Of a DNA stretch of 64,000 bases, positions 45,250 through 57,830 are shown in pieces. This DNA comes from Tetragonia tetragonoides (Eukaryota; Streptophyta; Magnoliopsida; Caryophyllales; Aizoaceae): contig CM076151.1 in NCBI GenBank assembly GCA_038025085.1, positions 10,700,501-10,764,500 of the forward strand, given 5' to 3'. A program made the position numbers and the translations under genes. Within the stretch, counting starts at the first letter, position 1, and every line of letters starts with the position of its first letter. Below the pieces are notes generated by a model. It did not search any database, had not been told where the DNA came from, and saw only the letters and a program-made list of their open reading frames with translations.

Positions 45250-46080
45250 GCCCAATAATTGTTTACTCTATGTTATATAGTTGTAGATAGTTTTTTATGT
45301 TATAAGGAACAATAGGTCTCTTAAAAGGCCGATGCTGTGGGCGAGAATCGAGCCCGTTATCTATGGGTGGACGATGCTGAAGGCAAACCATTGAGGCAAT
45401 ACTCAATTTGCAACAATAAAACAGAAGTTAAAAGATATAAACAGTGGCGCAGACTATTCCAAAGCCAAAATGAAACTGAACTGCGCGGCCCATACTACAT
45501 ATCCGCCCTATAGAAAAAGTCCGCCTCGTTTAAGTTTTTGTGTATAAGGAATGACACAAACACTTTCATATATATTTCAATACTACTTTTATCCTTTTTT
45601 TGGTACCTTAGGTTATAAGTTTTTTGGTGCAACCTTAGGTTATAAGTTTGAATCTCCCTTCCCCATGTAATCTCCCTTCCCCTAGGATTTTTCAGTTGGT
45701 ATTGATGATTTTCAAAAGGTCTCCTATGAATATGCCTTTTTAGAATTCCAATATCATGCAATAAGTTAAGCTCTTCTCTTTTGAGACCCTCGACCCTTTT
45801 CTCTCCACCAGATAAGCCTTTGCGTACTAAGTGTTTGATAAATGTCCTAGCTCAAGCTCCGCCAATAGGGAGGAGACAACAGTAGAGATTTGCTTCTTGG
45901 AGGAGGTGTCTAGGAGGAGGGAGGCAATGAAAGCGAAGGTCTCGGAGACGGTAAGGAAAGGGAGGCATGATCTCTAAACAACTTTCAACTAAAAATGAAG
46001 CTTAACATGGGATACATGTCCAGTACAATACTAATCATGTAAGTAGTTAATGACTCTACTAATCCCAATCCCTATCTTGA
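45250..46080. repeat. Duplicated block shared with 56319-57830
   Basis: TAATTGTTTACTCTATGTTA through CTAATCATGTAAGTAGTTAA matches the later copy. The later copy has extra pieces at about 56654-56920 and 57016-57418. The block contains a SINE (45300-45430) and a minus-strand coding-like scrap (45770-45970, 57530-57710). Confidence 0.8.
45300..45430 (-). mobile_element. tRNA-derived SINE
   Basis: On the minus strand TTGCCTCAATGGTTTGCC (A box, near 45399-45382) and GGGCTCGATTCTCGCCC (B box, near 45355-45339) have tRNA-like order and spacing. A second copy is at about 56380-56490. Confidence 0.5.
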
Positions 46081-46229
46081 TCGGTCTTCTAAGCATAAAA
46101 AGCAACCTTTCAAGAGTTTGGAAAGAAAACACTATACATTGAAGAAACATCATATCCACCTCATACTCTTTTCTTATTACCCAATCTTATATTGGGATGA
46201 TCTAGCAAGGTACCTAGCAAGGTATAACT

Positions 46230-46471
<242 letters not shown>

Positions 46472-46474
46472 TGA

Positions 46475-47281
46475 AAACAAGCTGGACAGAACTGATTATC
46501 AAGGATGTTACCATGGCTGTAATGCTGAACGCCTGAACCCATCTAATTTGCTTATTAGACGTTCTGTGTGTGCCAACGCGAGCTGCAAGATAAGGTACTT
46601 CAGATTATCGTCTGACCTCAAGAAATTTCCTGCTTCGAGTCTTGGCTCTCAAAGAAGAGATAATTTAGGAGATTGTGAAGCAATATGTACATTTGTAACT
46701 TCAGATAACTATATCAATAACAAGTTAACAACTAACTCAAACAATAGACACATAGTAGACGTTTAATCATTTAAGAACATATTCAAGTACAAAGTTAAGC
46801 CACAATCATAAACAGAAGAACAACTTAAACAACTAAACACACACAGTAGACATTTCAGAATTGAGACTATTTAAGTACGAAGACAAGACCCAATAATACC
46901 AGAAAACACTATACTATTTCAGTCGAAGGAGTGTAAATACCAATTTTCAGCGAAGAAATGTAGACATCTGAAAAATAATCTGCAATGTCAGTTCACCATC
47001 TGACAACCTGAGCACTAACAGACTGTCAAACAGCAACAGAAATACTCTACAACGTTGGACTGGAACAAAATCAAAGCCTAATGATTAATCATTTATGTAA
47101 GAATCTCCAAGGTATATGTTCCTTCAATGGAATTTAATAATGTTTAAGTATTCTCCATACTAGAACACAGACAGCAACTTCACCAGAACCACCTGTTTGC
47201 AACTCTACACTATAAGTAGAGCAACACCTAAAGGCACATAAATCCTCTAATACAACCAAAATTTGCCTTTTACCAGATACA
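46475..47281. other. Unassigned stretch before the second chitinase
   Basis: One open frame (46548-46766) without recognised domains. The part nearest 47282 is probably the old promoter and leader of the chitinase pseudogene. Confidence 0.35.
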
Positions 47282-48319
<1,038 letters not shown>

Positions 48320-48870
48320 AACTTCAATTTGCAATTGCTTTTCTGTAGTTTATTTGGAATGTGTTTCTGAGAGTCAGAGAGTGATCAGAGTGAGACTGTT
48401 ATTGTATTGCAATAAGAGGACAGTAGTCCCATAGCATCATTTATTTCTTAAGAAGTTATTTTTACCATTTATGATCAGTTTGTGTTTCAGACTTTCAATT
48501 GATGATTGTTTAGAATGTTACAGTATTGCATATTGATGATACATACATGAATGATACATCTCCTGATCACAACTCTATGAAATGGTCCCTAATAAGTCTA
48601 CAACACACAACAGGCCAAGAGTTTTAGCTATATTGTCAGCAATAAGTCAATCGCCATAAGTTTATTAGAGACACTTCGAGTCATCTCTTTTTAAGGAGCC
48701 AAAAAGAAATGAAGCAATTAAACACCCTTAAACTCGATCTATTTTGATTACAAGCATTTACTCAATAAATATTTGGTCTAGTTACCATCACTTTCAAACG
48801 TGTAACCGAAGGCTACATCAGCAAACTCGATTTTTTAAAACCATCTTAAAAAATCTTTTAAAATCATCTA
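48320..48870. other. Intergenic, no gene seen
   Basis: 3' UTR-like sequence after the chitinase and AT-rich DNA without recognised features. Confidence 0.35.
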
Positions 48871-48879
48871 TTTCGTCAT

Positions 48880-49430
48880 CAAAAAACACTCATCCCCAAG
48901 TTGAGCTTGAGCATCAGCATCAAAATCACCTCCACCTCCACCTCCTCCGTCAGGGAGGGCGAGGAGCGGGGGGATTGCCTGACGGGCACTGCGCGAATTG
49001 GCCATTGATGGAGCACCATCCCTAGGCGTAAAAAAAACATCCCTGTCCGTTGAGGGGTCGCGCGGTCTATCAACGCGCAAGCGCGGATACCCTATGTGCG
49101 AAGCACTATCGTATCAGCACCGGGAGAAAAATAGGAGCATGCCTGAAGTGCGTTCCGGTAAAACCCTGTTCGCTCGACATAGGTCCGCCCGCCTGCTTCA
49201 CCGTCGTTGCCTTCTCACATGTAAGGAGTTTCAATTTCTCGTTTCGAGCATGACTTCGGCGGTTTTGAGCTCTTTGAGTTTCGCAGATTTCTTGTCAATT
49301 TCCTTATCTCGTTGACTTTTATCAGCCACAGCCAACCATTGATTCTGCAGTTCCGCCAAATTTTCTTTTCCGATGCTTTGGAACATCGGCAGATTAGTTG
49401 TCTTACAATGTTCAAAGAATCCAATTCAGC
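48880..49430 (-). pseudogene. Unidentified GC-rich coding-like fragment
   Basis: The minus strand of 49231-49386 reads MFQSIGKENLAELQNQWLAV, then DKSQRDKEIDKKSAKL, a charged coiled-coil ending in a stop. The adjoining 48930-49230 is strikingly GC-rich with many CG pairs, has several overlapping frames (RDPSTDRDVFFTPRD in one) and a (GGA/GGT)n run near 48930. Family not recognised. Composition differs from its surroundings. Confidence 0.35.
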
Positions 49431-49611
49431 GTTGATCTTTATCACTCTTTTTTTATTGTTTCTACGCGCTCTATCATAAAGAAACAGAGCGTCAACGTAC
49501 TTGTTCACCTACTCGACGTTGAAGATGAAGCGAAATTGACAATGGTTCTAATGGGGTGTCTAATAATAAAAATATATCGTACGGTAACTTATAGAAGCAG
49601 TTGCAAGAATA

Positions 49612-50032
49612 TAATACAATAAATATATAGAAGAGAACCAGCATAAATTCTTCCCTTTTTAAGCCCATGATGTAACCCGTCAGGCATGGTGTTTAAATCC
49701 TCTATACCCCGGAAACAGATGCGGTTACCCCCATTTCCCCAATCTTGATATATAATCTTGATAATGTGGTTTTCTTGATGAAAACCAGGTATATCTAATC
49801 GGACCTGAACTGTTGTTTGGCCATGGGTGGGTTCAGATACATAGAATGGTAAGTTCAAGCCAGTTCTAACAAACTGGTTTGGTTTGATTGGCTTATCAAA
49901 CATATTTTCTTTCTGATTTTCCATGGCTAGGCTATCTTTATATAGCTGTTGGTAATTCAATAATGTGAAAACGGTTGTGATCAAAAAAGTAAATGTCAAA
50001 CGGTTTGACATCAAACGCTGATGTGGCATCAT
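49612..50032 (-). pseudogene. HSP20-like (alpha-crystallin domain) fragment
   Basis: FVRTGLNLPFYVSE is followed by VQVRLDIPGFHQENHI and NRICFRGIED, then GRIYAGSLL. The spacing fits a plant HSP20-like domain (RVDMPGF..E, V.V.G, GRI.SG), missing the C-terminal beta strands. It ends in unrelated hydrophobic residues. Small heat-shock proteins are ATP-independent chaperones. Upstream Met-rich hydrophobic residues could be a leader. Truncation next to a LINE piece suggests a remnant. Confidence 0.5.
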
Positions 50033-50044
50033 GGGACCCAGCTT

Positions 50045-50680
50045 TTTGATGAGATCAACAAGGCAGAGGTCTTAGCAATTTCTCGAGCTCTAGAACTCAC
50101 TATGTTCAAAACTTGGCTCCTGCATTTTGAAATTATAGTAGAATCTGACTCCAAAAATGCAGTTACATGGAGTAATTCTGATCAAGGAGGAACATAGGTG
50201 TCCGTTTTGCTTTGAACTTCGTTAGAGCGATAAAGGGTTGGTGGTCTGGAATTACAATAGTGCATAAGCCAAGGAGTGGGAACGCTGTTGCCGACCAGTT
50301 AGCACAACAAGGGCTCGATCGAAAAGAGGAGTACGTGGCGTGGTTGTAGATGAGTAGGTTTGAACATCTGATAATGGCGTGTGGTTTGAAGTGCTCTATT
50401 TATGGGGTTAGTGACCGGGGGTTTAGCTATTCTCTTGTTAGGACTGATTGGAGTTTGGTGTTCCAATTCTCTCTTTTGTTTTTTTACTTCGCTGTTTGGT
50501 TTTGATGTCACTCCCAAGCAAATGATAGATAATCCTCCTCCCAACCCTTCATAGAAGGTGGGTGGGTGGGTGGGTGGGTGGGGGTTATGTGATGCTAGTA
50601 ATGGGGGTTGACGGTTGGTGTAATTGGAATTTTACGATCAATAATATTACACCTTAATTATCGACAAAAAAAAAAAAAGA
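50045..50680 (+). mobile_element. LINE 3' end: RNase H domain, 3' UTR and poly(A)
   Basis: INKAEVLAISRALEL, then IVESDSKNAVTW in one frame. After a stop, ITIVHKPRSGNAVADQLAQQ follows in the next frame, ending TAG at 50349. These are the E, D and H-N-AD motifs of the RNase H domain at the end of plant L1 ORF2. A 3' UTR with a GTGG run follows, then A13 at 50665-50678. It is a 5'-truncated insertion. Confidence 0.8.
50553..50583 (+). repeat. (GGGT)n microsatellite
   Basis: Seven or so GGGT units in a row. It has the form of a G-quadruplex-prone tract on the plus strand, inside the LINE 3' UTR. Confidence 0.85.
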
Positions 50681-51028
50681 GTGTTAGAGAATTAGATAAT
50701 GGTTTTATTATAGACGCATGCCAGAGTAATAATCAAGAGGCTGAGATGGTGAATTCAAATTTATAGTTCTGTCATGGGGTGTTTCTTGCTAATTTCGGAA
50801 CTGTTATGAGCTATTATCGGTGTTAACTGAGCTAATATGGCAAGAAGATAGGGGTAAGCAACTAGGACTAAGAAGGTAATGAGTTGTATTGTTCTAGGAG
50901 GTCCATAGCACAATTTCGCAAGTTTTGTTTAATTTGGTATTGATATGCTGCCCATTCAGAACTGTTTTATGGCTATATGTGCTTAGTTTCACATGCTTAG
51001 AAGCTGAAATTACATATAAGTTGAGCTG

Positions 51029-51275
51029 AAAATTACTAACCGTTCTCAATGCTTATCGTAATAATTTTGGCTAAGTTCTATTAAATAACATAAAATCCTG
51101 ATTACAATGACAAGGTCAATAACATATACAAGCCGAGATGATATTAATCACGCCATAAATGACTTTTGATCAATTATATTACGATTACATACGTTTAGTG
51201 AATGTATTTCATATATAATTAATAGAACTTAGTCAAAATTATTACGATCAGCAATGAGAACGGTTAGTATTTTAT
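51029..51275. mobile_element. Foldback/MITE with 50-bp inverted ends
   Basis: Left CTAACCGTTCTCAATGCTTA and right GCAATGAGAACGGTTAG are inverted partners; pairing extends through TCGTAATAATTTTGGCTAAG. AAGTTGAGCTG occurs on each side (51017 and 51301). Confidence 0.65.
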
Positions 51276-51477
51276 TTGACCAATGAGGGCAATAACACAT
51301 AAGTTGAGCTGGAATGAACTTAATAACTCTGAAAATTGACAAGACTATTCCTACTTTGTATAATGAAAATATTTATTCTTTCATGTCATATATTTCTCTT
51401 CCCCACAGTGACAAGCTCGTTCTCTTATTTTCACAAGGAACAAAAAAAAAAAAGGACAAAAGTCTAAAGTTTCTTTT

Positions 51478-51825
51478 TCGGAAATTTCATGTGGTACCCA
51501 CAAAGTTTGAACTTTTAAATGTGATACCCACTTTTTTAAAACTTTGCACGAAATAATCTCAAAGTTTAAAATTTTTGCGCCCCATATACAAAATCTGGAA
51601 TGACATCTTGACGCCGTCAAGTTGACTAATTATAAATAGTGAAATGACTATTTTGCCCCTATATGTTAATGCGAAATAACCAATTTTGAAATTTAATTTA
51701 TTTTTTTTTGAAATTAATTTTCTAAATTTTTTGTATTTTTTTTTTTTTGCACATAATACCCACTAAATTATAAAACTTTAAGGGTACCACGTGCAAAATT
51801 TTATAAGTTGAATGTTATCCTGTGC
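51478..51825. mobile_element. Degenerate long-TIR element
   Basis: The left ATTTCATGTGGTACCCACAA and the inverted right TTTGCACGTGGTACCCTTAA are related over about 60 bp each. The interior is AT-rich with no ORF. Similar in plan to the Mutator-like element at 20310. Confidence 0.45.
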
Positions 51826-52264
51826 AAACTCTGTAGCTGAAACCAACGATTTTTTTGGGTGTAACTAGCCGTTTATAGCCGATGGTTTTAGGTTATTTAA
51901 TGGGCAAATGTGCCTCTTCTCTCACACCCAAATCACTTTATTTTCAACTTCAAGCTATGTGTAAGTTGTGAGTTTTGAATTCTTTGTAATTTCCTCCAAG
52001 TTGGTGTTTAGTAAGATTATTTGTTGAGTGTTGTTTGAAAAAACGTTTATTAAATTTCTCATACGATCCTAACCTATAAATAAGATGGATTTTTAAAATA
52101 AAATAAGCATGCATAATTAATTTCTGATTAATCTCCTTGCATTATGTTACTATTTTCTTTGTTTTGTTGGTACAAGTGAGAAAAGTGGTTTGTAACCGAA
52201 CATGATTGTATTTATATCACAAAATCTCTCTACCAGGGGAAAAAAAGTTTATATATGAAACATA

Positions 52265-53019
52265 TGTTGAGGTAACGCCCCAAATACCAAATAATATTTA
52301 GTTGTGTTTTATTTTATTTTAGTTTTGTAAAGAAAATAAAATAGAACAAAAAGAAAAGAAAAACAAAAAGAAAAAAAAAAGGAAGTTGAAAGATGGGAAA
52401 ACAAAAAGGCTTAAGCCTTTTGGTTTTCTTTAGTTGATGATTGGGAAACAAAAGGTCTTAGCCTTTTGGTCTTCTTTAGTGGTTGATGATTGAATATAAA
52501 AGGGACAAGCCCTTTGTTTTTTGCAACAGCCGAGTGATTGAGTTTGGCAGTAAAAGGAAGCCCAAACAAAACGAAAGAAGGGAGAGCCAAGTGAGTGAGA
52601 GACAAACAAAGTGTGAGAGAAATTGAGTATTTCTCCAAAGAGGTTTGTTCCAGTTCACGGTTGATTCGGCTTGTTCGGGTGAAGGTAATCGGAGTATTCG
52701 GATCGGTCATCGACAGGTATTTGTGGGTGTATCTTTGGTTTTGTGGGAGTACCAAATTGAGTTAGAGTTTGTCAATTTGTACTAATACCAAAGATAGCTT
52801 GTTTACTTGTTGCTTGATCTTGTGATTGTTGCTGATTGTACTCTTGATTATTATAGTGGATTATTATTTTAGTGCGTGGTGATCCGCACCGTGGTTTTTC
52901 CCCTAATTGAGAGGGGTTTTCCACGTAAAATTGTTTGTGTTGTTTTCGGGTTTTTGCACTTTATTTTTCCGATTATATGTTACTGTGATTGTGGGTAAAT
53001 ACCGTAGTTTTCCCCAACA
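52265..53019 (+). repeat. Left LTR of the young element
   Basis: 755 bp, TG...CA ends. Direct repeat of 54448-55202. Confidence 0.93.
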
Positions 53020-53103
53020 GTGGTATCAGAGCTTTTGGTTGTAGGATCGGTGGTGGGAAAATTACTGTATTTGTTGAAGGAGGAATTATTTTGTGCAAGT
53101 AAC

Positions 53104-54453
53104 ATGTCTGGTAGTGTGCCCAAATTTGAAATTCCTTTGTTTGATGGTAAAATTAATTTTACTGTGTGGAAGAGTACGGTTGAGGATTTGTTGGTTCAAC
53201 AAAATTTAGATGAGGCTTTAGATGAGACAAAGCCTAGTGGGGTGACCGATGCCCAATGGACATCGAAGAAGAAGAAAGCTGTCAGTACTATTAGATTAGC
53301 TATGGCTCCGGAGATTAAGTATAATTACTTGACTGAGACAGATCCAAAGAAGTTGTTGGATAAGCTCCAGAGTGTATATGCATCAAAGTCACTGACTAAC
53401 AAGCTTTGTTTGAGATATGAGTTGTACCAGCTAAAGATGGAGCAAGGTACAGTGTTGCAGGATCACATTAATAACTTTAACCAGCTAGTATGTCAGTTGA
53501 GAAATGCAGATGAGAAGATCTCCGATCAGGAGGAGGCATTGTTATTGTTGGCTTCACTACCTAAGTCCTACAGGCCAATTGTGCAGACATTACTTGTAGG
53601 GAGGACAGAGATTACACTAGATGAAGCAATGACAGTGTTGAGAGAGAATGATCGGATGATGTTGCAGGTTGATGGTGTATCTCCTAGTGATGGAGGAGAT
53701 AGAGTACTAGCTGCGGAGGTGTCCGAAAGAGGGAGGAATCATGAGAGAAGAGGTGGTGGCCCGAGAAGTAGATCGAAGTCGCGCGCGAGAGACTTTAGTA
53801 ACATAGAGTGTTACTATTGTGGTGAGAAGGGTCATATTCAGAGTCGTTGCCCAAAGATGAGAGATGATTTGAAGAGTTTCAAGCAACTGCAAGAGAAGAT
53901 GGGCAAGACCAAAATTGATGATGATAGCGGTTCCTCTAATGTAATTATGTCTTGTGATGGTAATAAGGAGTTGTTCTTGGCTAGGAACAATGAGGGGAAG
54001 GAAAGCAAAGAGAGTTGGGTGTTGGACTCCGGCGCTTCGGTTCACATTTGTAGAGACCATGCTATGTTTGATACTTTGTGCCAAGATGGAGAGTATGGTG
54101 ACATCAACATGGGGAGTGGTAAGTTGAAGGTGAAAGGGATGGGTAGCATCCGAATTGAGCTCCATGGTGGTGTGACTAGAACTTTCCACAATGTGAGGTA
54201 TGTACCCGATGCTCGTGTTAACGTGATTTCGTTGGGTGAGTTGACATCGCAAGGGTGTAGATACATTGGTACGGGAAGATGGTGCAAAGTGTATCGTGGT
54301 GCTACTTTGATTGTGCAAGGGAGGAAGGCGGAGAACAACTTGTGCTATGTTGAGGGTCATTGCGTAGGGAGGAGCAAGACCGTGAAGAAGAAGGTCTGTT
54401 TTTCGGACAAGGTGGAAGTATTTGGTGATTTGGGTCGAGGGAGGATTTGTTGA
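53104..54453 (+). CDS. Gag-protease polyprotein of the young LTR element (449 residues)
   Basis: The start MSGSVPKFEIPLFDG is chosen as the usual Copia Gag N-terminus; an upstream in-frame start would add 28 residues running through the primer-binding region. The Gag core has WKSTVEDLLVQQ and YELYQLKMEQGTVLQDHINN. An Arg-rich stretch precedes the zinc knuckle CYYCGEKGHIQSRC (CX2CX4HX4C). The protease active site is DSGASVHIC near residue 310. After the protease fold the protein ends VKKKVCFSDKVEVF and stops at TGA, which is formed by the first bases of the right LTR (TGTTGA). The reading frame is intact. It would supply capsid and maturation functions in trans or cis. Confidence 0.9.
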   Translation: MSGSVPKFEIPLFDGKINFTVWKSTVEDLLVQQNLDEALDETKPSGVTDAQWTSKKKKAVSTIRLAMAPEIKYNYLTETDPKKLLDKLQSVYASKSLTNKLCLRYELYQLKMEQGTVLQDHINNFNQLVCQLRNADEKISDQEEALLLLASLPKSYRPIVQTLLVGRTEITLDEAMTVLRENDRMMLQVDGVSPSDGGDRVLAAEVSERGRNHERRGGGPRSRSKSRARDFSNIECYYCGEKGHIQSRCPKMRDDLKSFKQLQEKMGKTKIDDDSGSSNVIMSCDGNKELFLARNNEGKESKESWVLDSGASVHICRDHAMFDTLCQDGEYGDINMGSGKLKVKGMGSIRIELHGGVTRTFHNVRYVPDARVNVISLGELTSQGCRYIGTGRWCKVYRGATLIVQGRKAENNLCYVEGHCVGRSKTVKKKVCFSDKVEVFGDLGRGRIC

Positions 54454-55202
54454 GGTAACGCCCCAAATACCAAATAATATTTAGTTGTGTTTTATTTTAT
54501 TTTAGTTTTGTAAAGAAAATAAAATAGAACAAAAAGAAAAGAAAAACAAAAAGAAAAAAAAAAGGAAGTTGAAAGATGGGAAAACAAAAAGGCTTAAGCC
54601 TTTTGGTTTTCTTTAGTTGATGATTGGGAAACAAAAGGTCTTAGCCTTTTGGTCTTCTTTAGTGGTTGATGATTGAATATAAAAGGGACAAGCCCTTTGT
54701 TTTTTGCAACAGCCGAGTGATTGAGTTTGGCAGTAAAAGGAAGCCCAAACAAAACGAAAGAAGGGAGAGCCAAGTGAGTGAGAGACAAACAAAGTGTGAG
54801 AGAAATTGAGTATTTCTCCAAAGAGGTTTGTTCCAGTTCACGGTTGATTCGGCTTGTTCGGGTGAAGGTAATCGGAGTATTCGGATCGGTCATCGACAGG
54901 TATTTGTGGGTGTATCTTTGGTTTTGTGGGAGTACCAAATTGAGTTAGAGTTTGTCAATTTGTACTAATACCAAAGATAGCTTGTTTACTTGTTGCTTGA
55001 TCTTGTGATTGTTGCTGATTGTACTCTTGATTATTATAGTGGATTATTATTTTAGTGCGTGGTGATCCGCACCGTGGTTTTTCCCCTAATTGAGAGGGGT
55101 TTTCCACGTAAAATTGTTTGTGTTGTTTTCGGGTTTTTGCACTTTATTTTTCCGATTATATGTTACTGTGATTGTGGGTAAATACCGTAGTTTTCCCCAA
55201 CA
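54448..55202 (+). repeat. Right LTR of the young element
   Basis: 755 bp. The stop codon of the Gag-protease frame lies in its first six bases. Confidence 0.93.
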
Positions 55203-55329
55203 ACATATAATGATAAAAAAAAAAGGTGTTTGTTGCTCACTTTTGTAATGGGAATTAGAGAATATCTGCAAGAGTGCAAAGAACGCTATTCAATTGTTTT
55301 TGGCTACACCTAAAAGCATGTAGCTGGGT

Positions 55330-55700
55330 GGGTTTAAAACAAGTTGCAGAGGCTATGGCGGTTCGAGATGCTTTGGAAGTGCGGTTGAGAAAGGATGGTG
55401 GCAGGTGATTATAGAAGGGGACTCAAAGAATGTTGTGTGACTATTGAAGGGGACTCAAATAATATCATGAGTACACTCCATACATTGCAACTCGTTTCTT
55501 GGTCCTAGTTTAGTTGTGTTTGATGATTGTCTTGCTTTAGTCGAGTCTTTTGAATTGTGTAATTTGCTTTAGGGAGTCTAATGGTGTTGCCCACAGAATT
55601 GATAAATGGGCGGTGTTGGGGCGTAGCGATGAAGAGTGGGGTTTTGCTTTGATTTGCGATTTGGTTGACTTGTATGTATCTCTTCCTTTCAATGAATGAA
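55330..55700 (+). pseudogene. RNase H-like remnant (second LINE type)
   Basis: AEAMAVRDALEV and IIEGDSKNVV, and further on RESNGVAHRIDKWAV with EEWGFALI in shifted frames. These match the catalytic motifs of the plant RNase H-like (RVT_3) domain found at LINE ends. Multiple stops; it runs up to the SINE. Confidence 0.65.
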
Positions 55701-55714
55701 TGAAAAGTCACCAA

Positions 55715-55910
55715 CAATGGTGGTGGTCTAGTGGTTGTAAGCTTACTCCCGAGTGGTTTGTTAATGCAAGATCATTGGTTCGAAACCCCATTCCCCTCAT
55801 ACCTTGTGTCTGCTGGCTTCTAGGAAATATGCTAGCCTCTATATATATCCTGCATGGGTTTGGATCCTCTGCGGTACCACAGAGGTCCAGTTCCTACTTT
55901 TTCTTAGTAA
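55715..55910 (+). mobile_element. tRNA-derived SINE
   Basis: A box TGGTCTAGTGG at 55724-55734 and B box GGTTCGAAACC at 55777-55787, the standard 40-50 base spacing. They are followed by a non-tRNA body. Likely transcribed by RNA polymerase III when active. Confidence 0.7.
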
Positions 55911-56318
55911 ATAGCGGGTGTTTTTGGGATTTAAAGAGTTTGGGGAAGTGAGAGAAAGAGAGAGATGGACAACAACGGATCTAAACTCGTCCTACGTCTA
56001 TGGAAAGAGATGTACCTTTGCAGTTTTTCCAACAACTACAGAAGATCTCGGGTGAAATTTGGGTATGGACATGGTTTCAGATAGGTGTATCTGGTGGGCT
56101 GCCACCGTTCTTGGCTACTATTGGAGTACTGCAATTATAATGGCTTATTATTTCTTGGATCTGCGTCCACACAACATGGATGGACACAGACCTACTCGTC
56201 CGCGCCCGCAAACCTTCAGTCCATGACGAGCGGAAGTTCGGGTGCTCCCCATATTTGAAAATTGTACCGTTTCCTTCTGCTTTTCCATTGTATTTAATTA
56301 CTAGTGTTAAAGTCCGTG

Positions 56319-57830
56319 TATCCCAATAATTGTTTACTCTATGTTATATAGTTGTAGATAGTTTTTTATGTTATAAGGAACAATAGGTCTCTTAAAAGGC
56401 CGATGTTGTGGGCGAGAATCGAGCTCGTTATCTATGGGTGGACGATGCTGAAGGCAAACCATTGAGGCAATACTCAATTTGCAACAATAAAACAGAAGTT
56501 AAAAGATATAAACAGTGGCGCAGACTATTCCAAAACCAAAATGAAACTGGACCGCGCGGCCCATTCTACATATCCGCCCTATAGAAAAAGTCCGCCTCTT
56601 TTAAGTTTTTGTGTATAAGGAATGACACAAACACTTTCATATATATTTCAAGCGCAATTTGGTGAAAACCACCTGAAAAGTTACACGTTTTGTTCAGTAC
56701 CCCCTGAAAAGTTGCTATTTGTTCAGTACCACTTTTAATGTTACAAACGCCGTGTGAGTCACACCTTAAGTGAAATTCCGACCAAATCCAAAAATTTTCT
56801 GACCATTTTACCCTCACGTGACTTTTAAGTGATTTGACCAAATAATTAATTAAAGTAATTAAACTAACTAAATTAATTAAACTAACTAAACTAATATATT
56901 TCACAAACACTTTCAAAAATATTTCAATACTACTTTTATCCTTTTTTTGGTACCTTAGGTTATAAGTTTTTTGGTGCAACCTTAGGTTATAAGTTTGAAT
57001 CTCCCTTCCCCATGTAATATACATAGTGTAATGCCTTTGTGCCTCATCTTAACGAAAAAATATAAATAAAATTAAATTAAACTCATATGTTTGTCATCAA
57101 ATAATTTTATGCACCAAATATGCCATGTCAGTGTCTCATTTCATAAAAGCCATAAAACAGTATTTGTGGAACCAATTCAAATGAACTACAATTGTTTTTC
57201 CCTGTTTAATCTTATAATTTAAAATTATTAGCCATATAATTTTTTAAAAAATTAATATTTCAATGCTCCTAATGAAAATCAGTTGCATTGGTAAACAAAA
57301 CATCTTACATAGTAAGAGGAGCCGCGGTAGCACAACACTTTCACTATATCTAGTAAGAAACAAAATTTTTGACTTTACAATCCTGTATGATGAATTTCAA
57401 GTATATCAGGACTCAATTTCCCTAGGATTTTTCAGTTAGTATTGATGATTTTCAAAAGGTCTCCTATGAATATGCCTTTTGAGAATTCCAATATCATGCA
57501 ATAAGTTAAGCTCTTCTCTTTTGAGACCCTCGACCCTTTTCTCTCCACCAGATAAGCCTTTGCATACTAAGTGTTTGATAAATGTCCTAGCTGAAGCTCC
57601 GCCAATAGGGAGGAGACAACAGTAGAGATTTGCTTCTTGGAGGAGGTGTCTAGGAGGAGGGAGGCAATGAAAGCGAAGGTCTCGGAGACGGTAAGGAAAG
57701 GGAGGCATGATCTCTAAACAACTTTCAACTAAAAATGAAGCTTAACATGGGACACATGTCCAGTACAATACTAATCATGTAAGTAGTTAATGACTCTACT
57801 AGTTAACCACACTACTTCTAATTCTTAGGA
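56319..57830. repeat. Duplicated block shared with 45250-46080
   Basis: Longer version with extra DNA at 56654-56920 (between two copies of AAACACTTTC...ATATTTCAA) and 57016-57418. The scrap at 57530-57710 (minus) reads SETFAFIASLLLDTSSKKQI in one frame; its family is not recognised. Confidence 0.8.
56654..56905. mobile_element. Unclassified insertion in the duplicated block
   Basis: Absent from the 45-kb copy. AAACACTTTCATATATATTT and AAACACTTTCAAAAATATTT border it, which would be a target duplication or a replication-slip repeat of about 20 bp. It contains GAAAAGTT(A/G)C...TTTGTTCAGTACC repeated units. Confidence 0.5.

Larger units (their letters stand above)
52265..55202 (+). mobile_element. 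Young Gag-protease-only Copia-like LTR element (TR-GAG type)
   Basis: Two LTRs of equal length (755 bp, 52265-53019 and 54448-55202), TGTTGAGG...CCCCAACA, that I could not tell apart by eye. Perfect 5-bp target duplication ACATA (52260-52264 and 55203-55207). A primer-binding site for initiator Met tRNA (TGGTATCAGAGC) starts at 53021. A purine tract (GTCGAGGGAGGA) ends at 54445. The inner 1.4 kb encodes only Gag and protease; integrase and reverse transcriptase are absent with no sign of decay, so it must borrow them from a full-length relative. Confidence 0.93.

Noticed and set aside
45301..45430. Intact tRNA gene
   Set aside because: A and B boxes are present but no cloverleaf with paired acceptor stem could be drawn; SINE fits better.
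46548..46766. 72-codon ORF between the chitinase fragments
   Set aside because: No recognised motif and no codon or context support.
49050..49253. Cys-containing plus-strand ORF in the GC-rich island
   Set aside because: Several equally long frames overlap on both strands; length is explained by GC content.
52411..52755. 114-residue minus-strand ORF present in both 755-bp LTRs (also 54594-54938)
   Set aside because: Duplicated only because it lies in the LTR; antisense to the LTR transcript and without recognisable domains.
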